The notes below the pieces were generated by a model. It had not been told where the DNA came from, made no database searches, and saw only the letters and a list, made by a program, of their open reading frames with translations. Positions 16,287-24,177 of a stretch of DNA of 41,142 nt are shown piece by piece (the stretch's first letter is position 1; each line of letters starts with the position of its first letter). Where the stretch lies: contig JAUNAJ010000021.1 in NCBI GenBank assembly GCA_030527645.1, forward strand, positions 1 to 41,142. Reading direction: 5' to 3'. The position numbers and the translations under genes were made by a program. Origin of the DNA: Lachnospiraceae bacterium (GTDB taxonomy: Bacteria; Bacillota; Clostridia; Lachnospirales; Lachnospiraceae).

Positions 16287-17366
16287 ATGAGTACAGCAGA
16301 ACAGGCTTACGTGGAATTACGTAAGATCAATAAGCATTATGGAGAGTATCATGCATCAAGGGATGTAGACTTCTCAATTGATAAAGGAAAACTGGTGGCA
16401 CTGCTCGGGCCATCCGGCAGCGGCAAGACAACGATTCTCCGCATGCTGGCAGGACTGGAGCAGGCGGATTCGGGGGATATCCTCATTGACGGGAAGCGTG
16501 TGAACGATACGCCGGCCTCTGAAAGGGGCATCGGGTTCGTGTTTCAGAGCTATGCACTGTTCCGTTATAAAACAGTGTATGAAAATATTGCCTTTCCTCT
16601 GAAAATCGCCAAATGGAACAGGGCAGATATAAAAGCCCGGGTGGAGGAGCTGCTGGAGCTGGTGGGGCTGCAGGGAATGGAAAAGCGGTATCCCAATCAG
16701 CTGTCCGGCGGCCAGCGGCAGAGGGTGGCATTTGCCAGAGCCCTTGCCATTCAGCCGCAGCTTTTGCTTCTGGATGAGCCCTTTGCCGCCATTGATGCCA
16801 AGGTGCGGCAGGAATTGCGATCCTGGCTGAGGGAGCTGATCTCCCGGGTGGGTATTACCAGCATTTTCGTTACCCATGACCAGGATGAGGCCATTGAGGT
16901 GGCGGATGAGATCATCATCACGAATCAGGGTCGGGTAGAGCAGATCGGAACACCGCTGGAGATTTATCAGAATCCGCATTCTGCATTTGTTGCGAAGTTT
17001 CTCGGCCGACCCAGTGAGCTGACGGATGCGGGAAGCTTCAAGGGCTTCTCCCATGTGGAGCCGGGATTGACTGCCCTGATCCGGCCGGAGTATGTATCTG
17101 TCACGAAAAAGAATGAACTGTGCAAATATCCCATCACCACAGAGGATGGTGAGGTTTTGAAAACAGCTTTCCGGGGAAATGCCATTGAAGTGACTCTTCG
17201 GGTGAGGGATCAGGAGATCATCGCAGGAAGAACCTTGAATGAACCGCTGGTGGAGCCGGGGGAGCATGTGAATGTATTCATCCATTCCATGTATGTGCTG
17301 AAGGGGGATATTACCTTCTATGCACAGAACGGTGTGCTGATCAGTGAAAACTATACCTATATCTGA
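16287..17366 (+). CDS. cysA: Sulfate ABC transporter ATP-binding protein CysA
   Basis: A 359-residue ABC ATPase with Walker A GPSGSGKT, Q-loop VFQSYALF, signature LSGGQRQRVAFARAL, Walker B LLLLDEPFAAID and a C-terminal regulatory domain after residue 240. ATG 16287 is preferred over earlier in-frame codons, which lie inside cysW and translate to unlike tryptophan/cysteine-rich sequence. The 64-bp gap from cysW is the largest in the transport part of the operon. Confidence 0.94.
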   Translation: MSTAEQAYVELRKINKHYGEYHASRDVDFSIDKGKLVALLGPSGSGKTTILRMLAGLEQADSGDILIDGKRVNDTPASERGIGFVFQSYALFRYKTVYENIAFPLKIAKWNRADIKARVEELLELVGLQGMEKRYPNQLSGGQRQRVAFARALAIQPQLLLLDEPFAAIDAKVRQELRSWLRELISRVGITSIFVTHDQDEAIEVADEIIITNQGRVEQIGTPLEIYQNPHSAFVAKFLGRPSELTDAGSFKGFSHVEPGLTALIRPEYVSVTKKNELCKYPITTEDGEVLKTAFRGNAIEVTLRVRDQEIIAGRTLNEPLVEPGEHVNVFIHSMYVLKGDITFYAQNGVLISENYTYI

Positions 17367-17407
17367 TGTGCACTGAATCTAATCTTACACAGGGGAGAGA
17401 GGAACGT

Positions 17408-19129
17408 ATGAAACAGGAACGACTTCAGACAGATGTTCTGATCATCGGAGGGGGAACGGCAGGATGCTTTGCCGCCTATACCCTGGGACAGCAGACCGAT
17501 TGTCAGATCCTGATTGCTGAGAAAGCGAATATAAAAAGAAGCGGCTGTCTTGCCGCCGGTGTGAATGCCATCAATGCATATATTACGAAGGGAAGAAAAC
17601 CGGAGGATTATGCAGAATACTGCAAAAAGGATGCCAAGGGGATCGTAAGAGAAGACCTGCTGCTGTCACTGGCAGAGAGACTGAATCATGTGACGGCAGT
17701 GCTGGAGGAAAAGGGTCTTGTGATCCTGAAGGATGAAAACGGTGAATACGTCACCAGAGGAAACAGAAATATCAAGATCAATGGTGAAAACATCAAGCCG
17801 ATCCTGGCGAAGGCGGCACAGGAGCAGCCGGGGGTGCAGGTTCTGAATCATGTGAATATTACCGACTATATTGTCAGGGACAACCGGATCCTTGGTGCCT
17901 ACGGCTTCAGCGTGAATGAAGAGAAGGCTTATGAGATCCGGGCAAAGGCAGTGATCATTGCCACGGGAGGAGCAGCAGGGCTGTACCGTCCGAACAATCC
18001 AGGATTTTCGAGACACAAGATGTGGTATCCGCCCTTTAATACAGGTGCCGGCTATGCCATGGGAATCAATGCGGGAGCGGAAATGACCACCTTTGAGATG
18101 CGGTTTATCGCTCTCCGGTGCAAGGATACCATTGCTCCAACCGGCACAATCGCCCAGGGTGTCCATGCAAAGCAGATGAATTCCCGGGGAGAGATCTATG
18201 AGGACCGGTACGGAATTGCGACCTGCGAACGGTGCTACGGTACCACCAGGGAGAATCAGGAGGGCCGGGGACCCTGCTATCTGAAGACCGATGAGATCAC
18301 AAAGGAGCAGGAGATGGATCTCTACAAGGCATACCTGAACATGGCACCCAGTCAGACGCTGAAGTGGCTGGAGGCAGGAAAGGGACCGTCGGAACAGAAT
18401 GTTGAGATTGAAGGTACAGAGCCCTATGTAGTAGGCGGACACACTGCCAGCGGCTACTGGATCGATGCAGACCGGTCTACCACCATCCGGGGTCTGTATG
18501 CTGCCGGAGATGTGGCAGGCGGAGCACCGCAGAAGTATGTGACCGGTGCACTGGCGGAGGGCGAGATCGCTGCAGAATCGGCAGCTGTCTATCTGCAGCT
18601 TCTGCAGGATAACAAAGAGATTCTTCCGGAGTTTCCGGAGGAGGGATTTGAAGATAAGATTTTTGAATATGAGCAGTATTTCCGGAATCCGGAGGCACTG
18701 CTTGACATAGAGCAGCTGGAGGAGACCATGCAGAAGGTCATGGATCAGTATGCCGGCGGCATCAGCAGGAATTATCAGTTCAACGAGACAGAGCTGGCAC
18801 TGGCAGAGGAAAAGATCCGTGCACTGTTTCCGGTTCTGAACCGGCTGAGGGCAGAAGATCCGGATGATCTGCTGCAGATCTACGAGATCCGGGAGCGGCT
18901 GACGGTATGTCTCTGCCTGATCGCTCACCTGGGGGCAAGAAAGGAGACCAGATGGCACAGCTTTGCTGAGAATGCAGACTATCCGGAGACAGATAAGGAC
19001 TGGGAGCTGTACGTGAATTCCAGAATGGAAGACGGGAAGCTTCGGATCATCAAAAGAGACCTGGTGAAGAGCAGCTCTCCGCTGCATTTTTTTCAGGCAG
19101 CAGACGCAGAAGGGCAGGTGAGTGTATGA
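17408..19129 (+). CDS. aprA: Adenylylsulfate (APS) reductase flavoprotein subunit AprA
   Basis: The FAD subunit of APS reductase, which reduces APS to sulfite and AMP. ATG 17408 is chosen because AGGGGAGAGAGG (17391-17402) precedes it, giving 573 residues. The FAD loop is DVLIIGGGTAGCFAAYTLG near the N-terminus. Residues matching the APS site of dissimilatory enzymes are seen in MWYPPFNTGAGYAMG and TFEMRFIALRCKD, and in the late GGHTASGYW and GLYAAGDVAGGAPQKYVTG motifs. It is shorter than the sulfate-reducer form (about 660 residues). With CysDN upstream in the pathway, the role here is probably assimilation. A general fumarate reductase-like function is less likely given the motifs and context. 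Confidence 0.88.
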   Translation: MKQERLQTDVLIIGGGTAGCFAAYTLGQQTDCQILIAEKANIKRSGCLAAGVNAINAYITKGRKPEDYAEYCKKDAKGIVREDLLLSLAERLNHVTAVLEEKGLVILKDENGEYVTRGNRNIKINGENIKPILAKAAQEQPGVQVLNHVNITDYIVRDNRILGAYGFSVNEEKAYEIRAKAVIIATGGAAGLYRPNNPGFSRHKMWYPPFNTGAGYAMGINAGAEMTTFEMRFIALRCKDTIAPTGTIAQGVHAKQMNSRGEIYEDRYGIATCERCYGTTRENQEGRGPCYLKTDEITKEQEMDLYKAYLNMAPSQTLKWLEAGKGPSEQNVEIEGTEPYVVGGHTASGYWIDADRSTTIRGLYAAGDVAGGAPQKYVTGALAEGEIAAESAAVYLQLLQDNKEILPEFPEEGFEDKIFEYEQYFRNPEALLDIEQLEETMQKVMDQYAGGISRNYQFNETELALAEEKIRALFPVLNRLRAEDPDDLLQIYEIRERLTVCLCLIAHLGARKETRWHSFAENADYPETDKDWELYVNSRMEDGKLRIIKRDLVKSSSPLHFFQAADAEGQVSV

Positions 19130-19437
19130 GTATCGCAATCAAAACAGAAAACTGCATCGGATGCGGCCGCTGCACAGAGGTCTGCCCGGGCAATCTGATC
19201 AGGCTCAGAGAAGGAAAGGCATATATTAAAAGAGAGCGGGACTGCTGGGGCTGCACCTCCTGCCTGAAGGAATGCAAAAAAGGTGCGATCCTTTTCTTTC
19301 TGGGAGCTGATATGGGAGGCAGGGGAAGCACCTTATCCATTCGTGAGGAGGGAGCTCTTCGCAAATGGACGGTGACAGACCCTTCCGGAATCACGCAGAC
19401 CATTGAAACAAATACGCAGGAAGCGAATCAATACTGA
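19126..19437 (+). CDS. aprB: APS reductase ferredoxin subunit AprB
   Basis: A 103-residue electron-transfer subunit with two [4Fe-4S] motifs, CIGCGRCTEVCPG at residues 10-22 and CWGCTSCLKECKKG at about 45-58. It would feed electrons to the FAD of AprA. The ATGA overlap with aprA shows coupled translation. It is shorter than the AprB of sulfate reducers (about 150 residues), lacking most of the C-terminal tail that wraps around AprA. Confidence 0.9.
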   Translation: MSIAIKTENCIGCGRCTEVCPGNLIRLREGKAYIKRERDCWGCTSCLKECKKGAILFFLGADMGGRGSTLSIREEGALRKWTVTDPSGITQTIETNTQEANQY

Positions 19438-19462
19438 GAGTTGAGTTAGGAGGAGTAAGTCA

Positions 19463-20368
19463 ATGAGCAATTTATCCCACCTGGATGAATTAGAGGCGGA
19501 AGCTATCTATATTATGAGAGAAGTAGCTGCAGAATGTGAGAAGCCGGTGATGCTGTATTCCATCGGAAAGGACAGCTCTGTTATGCTGCATCTGGCACTG
19601 AAGGCATTTTATCCGGAGAAACCGCCGTTTCCCTTCCTGCATGTGAACACCACATGGAAGTTCAGAGAGATGATTGAATTCCGCGATGCCACTGCGAAGA
19701 AATACGGTTTAGAGATGCTGGAATACATCAATGAGGATGGGGTGGCACAGGGGATCAACCCGTTTGACCACGGTTCTGCCTATACGGATATTATGAAGAC
19801 TCAGGCCCTGAAGCAGGCACTTGATGCATACGGCTTTACCGCTGCTTTCGGCGGAGGTCGTCGGGATGAGGAGAAATCCCGTGCAAAGGAGAGGATTTTC
19901 TCATTCAGAAACTCTGCGCATGCCTGGGATCCGAAAAATCAGAGACCGGAGATGTGGAAGCTGTTCAATACCCGTCTGTTTAAGGGTGAGGAGGTGCGTG
20001 TATTCCCTCTTTCCAACTGGACGGAGAAGGATATCTGGCAGTATATCCAGCGGGAGAAGATTGAGATTCCGTCCCTGTATTTTGCAAAGGAGCGTCCGGT
20101 GGTGGAGCGGGACGGCAACATCATCATGGTGGATGATGAGCGTATGAGAGAGCGTCTTCTTCCAGGGGAAGAAATCCGGATGAAGAAGGTACGGTTCCGT
20201 ACTCTTGGCTGCTATCCCCTTACCGGCGGTGTGGAATCTGACGCGGATACGCTGGATGCGATTATCGAGGAGACACTGAGTGCCGTTTCCAGTGAGCGGA
20301 CCACCCGGGTGATCGACAATGAGGCAGCAGGCTCCATGGAGAGAAGAAAGAGAGAGGGATATTTCTAA
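19463..20368 (+). CDS. cysD: Sulfate adenylyltransferase subunit CysD
   Basis: The small catalytic subunit of ATP sulfurylase, making APS from sulfate and ATP. The 301-residue protein has the PP-loop [18 protein letters not shown] near residue 33, then [19 protein letters not shown] near residue 131 and the C-terminal [13 protein letters not shown]. Length and motifs match the family. AGGAGGAG lies upstream of the ATG, 25 bp after aprB. Confidence 0.97.
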   Translation: MSNLSHLDELEAEAIYIMREVAAECEKPVMLYSIGKDSSVMLHLALKAFYPEKPPFPFLHVNTTWKFREMIEFRDATAKKYGLEMLEYINEDGVAQGINPFDHGSAYTDIMKTQALKQALDAYGFTAAFGGGRRDEEKSRAKERIFSFRNSAHAWDPKNQRPEMWKLFNTRLFKGEEVRVFPLSNWTEKDIWQYIQREKIEIPSLYFAKERPVVERDGNIIMVDDERMRERLLPGEEIRMKKVRFRTLGCYPLTGGVESDADTLDAIIEETLSAVSSERTTRVIDNEAAGSMERRKREGYF

Positions 20369-20390
20369 GCGGTCGCAGGAGGACAACAGG

Positions 20391-22028
20391 ATGCAGTTAT
20401 TAAAATTTATCACATGCGGAAGTGTGGATGACGGAAAGTCCACATTGATCGGACATATATTATACGATTCAAAATTATTATATACAGACCAGGAGAAGGC
20501 CCTGGAGCTGGATTCTAAGGTGGGAAGCCGCGAAGGCAAGATCGACTATTCCCTTCTTTTAGACGGGTTGATGGCAGAACGTGAGCAGGGCATTACCATC
20601 GATGTGGCATATCGTTACTTTACGACGGACGCCAGAAGCTTTATCGTTGCTGATACTCCCGGTCATGAGGAGTATACCAGAAACATGGCTGTGGGAGCAT
20701 CCTTCGCAGATCTGTCGGTGATCCTGATCGATGCAAAGCAGGGAGTGCTGGTTCAGACAAGGCGCCACGCCAGGATCTGTTCTCTGATGGGAATCCGCTA
20801 TTTTGTATTCGCAGTTAACAAAATGGATCTGGTAGGATACAGCAAAGAGCGGTTTGAGGAGATCCGCTCTCAGGTGCAGGAGCTTGCAGAGGCTCTCCAC
20901 CTGGAGCATATTGTGATCATTCCCGTATCAGCCACAGAGGGTGACAATGTGACAAAGCGCTCCGAGAATATTTCCTGGTATCAGGGTCCGGTGCTGATGG
21001 AGTATCTGGAGCAGGTGGATATTACAGAGGACAATCAGGAGAAGGGCTTTTACATGCCGGTGCAGCGTGTCTGCCGTCCCAATCATAACTTCAGAGGCTT
21101 CCAGGGACAGATTGAGACAGGTTCTGTTCGGAAGGGAGATGAGATTTTGATCCTTCCCAGCGGCGAGAAGGCGCATGCAAAGAGCATCCATGTGGGCTTT
21201 CAGGAGGTAGAGGAAGCCGCTGCGGGGCAGCCGGCTACGATCACACTGGACAAGGAAGTGGATGTATCCAGAGGCTGTGTGCTTTCTGTTGATGCGGATG
21301 TGAAAGCTGTAAATGCGGTGCAGGCTTCTATTCTGTGGATGGACGATGTGCAGCTGGAGGAAAAGAAAAACTTTTTCGTGAAGCTTGGTACAAAGCAGAT
21401 TCCGGGCACCGTTTCCAGAATTCTTTATACGGTAGATGTCAATACCGGAGAGGAAAAGCCCGCTGATACGCTGAAGAAGAATGAGATCGCTGTCTGTGAG
21501 ATCATTCTTGCGGACAGCATTGTGGCTGATCGCTTCCGGGATCATAAGACGCTTGGTGAGCTGATCCTGATCGACCGTGTCACAAACAGTACAGCTGCCT
21601 GTGGTGTGGTAAAAGAGCTTCTTGCCGATGACAGCGGTGTCAGCAGTTCTATTGACAGAGAGACCAGAAGTCTCTGGAAGGGGCAGCGCTCCGTTACGGT
21701 GGAGTTCCCGATTGGAAAGAAGGGAATCACGGAGGAATTTGTAAAGAAGGTTGAGAAGGAGCTGAGTATCCGGGGACGTCATACCTATCTGTATGCACCG
21801 GCTCCCGGCGAACCGGCCAAAGAGGTGGTAAAGCACCTGAATGAAGCAGGAATTCTGGTGCTGCTGGCTGCAAATTCGGAAATCGATACCTCAGTATTCG
21901 ACGAAACGAGGTTGTATTACAGTAACTGGATCGAGGGAGACAGCGTAACTGTCAGCGAGGCTGTGGACTTTGTTTATAAAGCCTCCGGTATTCACAGTGC
22001 CGAAACAAGCTACGGTGATTTTATCTGA
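20391..22028 (+). CDS. cysN: Sulfate adenylyltransferase GTPase subunit CysN
   Basis: The regulatory GTPase subunit that couples GTP hydrolysis to APS formation. ATG 20391 follows AGGAGGACAACAGG; earlier in-frame codons lie inside cysD. The 545-residue protein has the EF-Tu-like P-loop TCGSVDDGKSTLIG, switch motif DTPGHEEYTRNM and NKMDLV, then beta-barrel domains. It ends near residue 545, so no APS kinase (CysC) domain is fused. That fits APS going directly to AprAB. It is the last gene of the operon, with a palindromic repeat right after its stop. Confidence 0.95.
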   Translation: MQLLKFITCGSVDDGKSTLIGHILYDSKLLYTDQEKALELDSKVGSREGKIDYSLLLDGLMAEREQGITIDVAYRYFTTDARSFIVADTPGHEEYTRNMAVGASFADLSVILIDAKQGVLVQTRRHARICSLMGIRYFVFAVNKMDLVGYSKERFEEIRSQVQELAEALHLEHIVIIPVSATEGDNVTKRSENISWYQGPVLMEYLEQVDITEDNQEKGFYMPVQRVCRPNHNFRGFQGQIETGSVRKGDEILILPSGEKAHAKSIHVGFQEVEEAAAGQPATITLDKEVDVSRGCVLSVDADVKAVNAVQASILWMDDVQLEEKKNFFVKLGTKQIPGTVSRILYTVDVNTGEEKPADTLKKNEIAVCEIILADSIVADRFRDHKTLGELILIDRVTNSTAACGVVKELLADDSGVSSSIDRETRSLWKGQRSVTVEFPIGKKGITEEFVKKVEKELSIRGRHTYLYAPAPGEPAKEVVKHLNEAGILVLLAANSEIDTSVFDETRLYYSNWIEGDSVTVSEAVDFVYKASGIHSAETSYGDFI

Positions 22029-22031
22029 TAG

Positions 22032-22095
22032 TGGAACATGGGGACGGTGCTGCCGTTCCGCAAAAGCGGAACAGCAGCACCGTCCCCATGTTCCA
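22032..22095. repeat. Palindromic repeat, copy 2, after cysN
   Basis: Arms 22032-22061 and 22066-22095 pair around AAAA with one C-A mismatch. Compared with copy 1, the core reads AACATGGGG instead of AACACGGGG, and the opposite arm has the matching change (CCCCATG instead of CCCCGTG). The pair is thus kept by compensating changes. There is no T-run after it. Confidence 0.85.
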
Positions 22096-22096
22096 G

Positions 22097-22140
22097 TTGC
22101 ATTTCTTACAGATACTAATTATAATAATTCCTATCTGTAA
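22097..22140 (+). promoter_or_regulatory. Promoter with palindromic operator for the symporter gene
   Basis: TTGCAT (22097-22102), a 17-bp spacer and a consensus TATAAT (22120-22125). A perfect 9-bp inverted repeat TTACAGATA (22106-22114) / TATCTGTAA (22132-22140) flanks the -10 box. A dimeric repressor bound there would block polymerase. The repressor is not identified. Confidence 0.65.
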
Positions 22141-22168
22141 ACTGTAGTTTTAAAGGAGAGTATGAAAG

Positions 22169-23452
22169 ATGAAAAAGGAACAAAATATACACCTGTCATC
22201 CAATAAGAAAGCAATTACACTGAGTATTGCGATTCTGGTCGGACTTGTACTTGGTGCAGTATTCGGGGTAGTTATGCCATCCTGGCTTGAGCCGGTTACC
22301 AGTCTGATCAGTACCCTGTATCTGCATGCGCTGACTATGATGATCTATCCTCTGGTATTTTGCTCACTGGTAGTGGGAATCAAAGGAATCGGCAGTGTTA
22401 CCGCAACCGGTAAGGTGGGTGGACAGGCACTTCTGTATTACGTAGGTACCACACTGTTTGCCAGTCTGATCGGTCTGGTGCTGCCGAAGGCATTGAATAT
22501 CGGATCCGGTGTATCGATTGAAATGAAGGAAGCGGAGATCGAGGCAGTTGGTTTCACAAACCTTCTGGATACCGTAAAGAACCTGATTCCTTCGAATCCT
22601 TTTCAATCCTTTGTAGAAGGAAATATGCTGCAGGTGCTGGTGTTTGCTATTATTATCGGTATTGCATGCCTTGCTCTGGGAAAGAAAGCAGATCCGTTCC
22701 TGACACTCTGCGAATCAGTGAATGAGATTGCGGTAACAATTGTGTCCGCTGTTATGTATGTGACGCCGGTTGGTGTGTTCTGTTCTCTGGCAGGCACAGT
22801 CCATGCCAATGGACTGGCTACCATCCTATCTCTGGCTCAGGTCATGATCATTCTCTATGTGACCTATGCACTATATATCTTCCTTGTGTACGGTGTGATC
22901 ATTGTAAAGGGGCTGGGACATTTCAGCCTGAAGACATTCTTTGTGACGATCCTTCCGGCTGCACTTAATGCATTCGGAACTGCTTCCAGCTCCGCAACCC
23001 TTCCCATCAGCAAGAGATGTACGGATGAAATGGGAGTGCCCAATGAGATTTCCTCACTGTCCCTTCCTCTGGGAGCCACCATTAATATGGATGCAGTATC
23101 CATATTGATGTCCTTTATGATCGTGTTCTTTGCAAATGCCACAGGCACCCCGATTCCGTACAGTCTGCTGGCTGTTGTACTGTTAAGCAATACTCTGCTC
23201 AGTATCGGGGCACCCGGCGTTCCCAACAGTGCGATTGCAACCTTTGCGGCACTGTCAGCCATTGCAGGTCTTCCGACAGGTATCATGGGTATGTATGTCA
23301 GCGTTAATATTCTTGCAGATGCGGGAGCAACCTGCTGCAATGTCATAGGTGACCTTGCCTGCTCCGTGGCAATGAAACGCACCTGCCGGCTGCCGGGTGC
23401 GGAAGCAGAGTCTGCAGAAGATATGCTCGAAGCAGAACAGACACTAGAATGA
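22169..23452 (+). CDS. Dicarboxylate/amino acid:cation symporter (DAACS family)
   Basis: A 427-residue membrane carrier with about eight membrane helices and two re-entrant hairpins. The HP1 motif is FGTASSSATLPIS near residue 270, the substrate/cation site GATINMDA near residue 307, and the HP2 motif SIGAPGVPNSAI near residue 349. Relatives carry glutamate, aspartate, C4-dicarboxylates, serine or cystine with Na+ or H+. The NMDGT motif reads NMDAV here, so the substrate could differ. The location behind the sulfate operon suggests, but does not prove, a sulfur amino acid such as cystine. AAAGGAG lies upstream. The cytoplasmic C-terminus is acidic. Confidence 0.9.
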   Translation: MKKEQNIHLSSNKKAITLSIAILVGLVLGAVFGVVMPSWLEPVTSLISTLYLHALTMMIYPLVFCSLVVGIKGIGSVTATGKVGGQALLYYVGTTLFASLIGLVLPKALNIGSGVSIEMKEAEIEAVGFTNLLDTVKNLIPSNPFQSFVEGNMLQVLVFAIIIGIACLALGKKADPFLTLCESVNEIAVTIVSAVMYVTPVGVFCSLAGTVHANGLATILSLAQVMIILYVTYALYIFLVYGVIIVKGLGHFSLKTFFVTILPAALNAFGTASSSATLPISKRCTDEMGVPNEISSLSLPLGATINMDAVSILMSFMIVFFANATGTPIPYSLLAVVLLSNTLLSIGAPGVPNSAIATFAALSAIAGLPTGIMGMYVSVNILADAGATCCNVIGDLACSVAMKRTCRLPGAEAESAEDMLEAEQTLE

Positions 23453-23544
23453 CGAAAAAAATATAAAACAATAGATTGATGATTCGTCAATTTATTCATT
23501 GCGGCAGGATGGAAACAGTTTTGTCAAATGGAAATCTGATAAGT

Positions 23545-23594
23545 AAAAAACCCTGTACAAATGCAGAATTTACTGCAGTTGTACGGGGTTTTTT
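23545..23594. terminator. Bidirectional terminator after the symporter gene
   Basis: A hairpin with arms AAAAAACCCTGTACAA and TTGTACGGGGTTTTTT (one G-U pair) and an inner TGCAG/CTGCA pairing. Runs of A on one side and T on the other allow stopping in both directions. Confidence 0.9.
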
Positions 23595-23732
23595 CTGTAT
23601 GAGACAGAGTATAGGATAGTTTATTCACGTACTTGTACAATAACGACAATAAGTAATACAGATGGAACAAACAGGATTGTCAAAGGTTTGTTTTGTCGTA
23701 ATGGTGCAATTATATGACTGCAATGATATAGA

Positions 23733-23763
23733 GTTACAGGCAGATATTGGATATTATAATATC
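23733..23763 (+). promoter_or_regulatory. Candidate promoter of the two-peptide unit
   Basis: GTTACA (23733-23738), a 16-bp spacer and a consensus TATAAT (23755-23760). The -10 box sits inside the perfect palindrome GATATTATAATATC (23750-23763). The start would be near 23767, giving a leader of about 40 nt to the first small gene. The rest of the gap from 23453 shows only the terminator above. Confidence 0.5.
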
Positions 23764-23806
23764 AACAAAGGAACACAACCTGAACAAATCAAGGAGGACA
23801 AAGAAT

Positions 23807-23878
23807 ATGATGAATCTTGCAATTGTAACAGTAATGACAGCGATCCTGGTAGCCGGAGCGTACATTCAGAGAGTATGA
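23807..23878 (+). CDS. Hydrophobic micropeptide 1 (23 residues)
   Basis: ATG 23807 to TGA 23876-23878 encodes 23 residues (MMNLAIVTVMTAILVAG, then a C-terminal AYIQRV). It is one membrane-spanning segment with a positively charged end. A perfect AAGGAGG (23791-23797) lies 9 nt before the first ATG; a second ATG follows at once. The next frame, 45 nt downstream, encodes a related peptide. I do not recognise a family. Possibilities are a subunit-like membrane peptide, a toxin of a type I system or a stress peptide. The evidence is the ribosome site, the paralogous neighbour and the flanking promoter and terminator. Confidence 0.6.
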   Translation: MMNLAIVTVMTAILVAGAYIQRV

Positions 23879-23923
23879 ATCAGGAGATACTGAATAGCAG
23901 AGAACAAAGAGGAGGGTCTGCAC

Positions 23924-24001
23924 ATGATGACGAATTTGACAATCGCAGCACTGATTGCCGCAGTTCTGGCATTTGGTGTATATATGGACGATGTACTGTA
24001 A
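23924..24001 (+). CDS. Hydrophobic micropeptide 2 (25 residues)
   Basis: ATG 23924 to TAA 23999-24001 encodes 25 residues (MMTNLTIAALIAAVLAFG, then VYMDDVL). It has the same plan as peptide 1: a double Met start, an Asn-Leu near the start, a run of Ala, Val, Ile and Leu, then Gly, Tyr and a charged tail. Here the tail is acidic (DD), whereas peptide 1 ends basic (QR). AGAGGAGGG (23908-23916) gives a strong ribosome site 8 nt upstream. The pair probably arose by duplication and may act together in the membrane. Function unknown. Confidence 0.6.
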   Translation: MMTNLTIAALIAAVLAFGVYMDDVL

Positions 24002-24051
24002 GAAAGTGTAAAAACAGAAATATGAGTATTAGATACGAAAAATTAATAACA

Positions 24052-24097
24052 TAACCCCCGGGAGATATTTCCTCATGAAATATCCGCCGGGGTTTTT
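24052..24097 (+). terminator. Terminator of the two-peptide unit
   Basis: Arms AACCCCCGGGAGATATTTC and GAAATATCCGCCGGGGTT pair around CTCAT with small mismatches, followed by TTTTT. It lies about 50 bp after the second peptide stop. Confidence 0.85.
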
Positions 24098-24119
24098 GTA
24101 CTGTATGGACCCAAAATAG

Positions 24120-24176
24120 AAGGGCGGCATTGTCCCTTGTCCCAAAGTGGAACAGCAGCACCGTCCCCGTGTTCCG
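24120..24176. repeat. Palindromic repeat, degenerate half copy 3
   Basis: The right arm GGAACAGCAGCACCGTCCCC with GTGTTCC (24149-24175) matches copies 1 and 2, but the left arm is replaced by GGGCGGCATTGTCCCTTGTC, which pairs poorly. It abuts the stop of the alcohol dehydrogenase gene on the opposite strand. Confidence 0.7.
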
Positions 24177-24177
24177 A

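Noticed and set aside
13430-17366. The ABC transporter as a molybdate system
   Set aside because: The binding protein signatures and the CysT/CysW pair are of the sulfate type, and the operon continues with sulfate activation genes, despite the molybdenum genes upstream.
17666-19138. A 490-codon open frame on the minus strand opposite aprA
   Set aside because: The sense strand has clear APS reductase motifs. The antisense frame has no family motifs and is rich in Leu, Cys and His, as expected from codon bias of the opposite strand.
20391-22028. CysN-CysC fusion
   Set aside because: The protein ends at 545 residues with no APS kinase P-loop after the beta domains.
23662-24054. A 130-codon plus-strand frame across the micropeptide region
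   Set aside because: It lacks a ribosome binding site and has odd composition (Asn, Ser, Cys, Asp rich). Both GGAGG sites in the region point to the two short frames instead.
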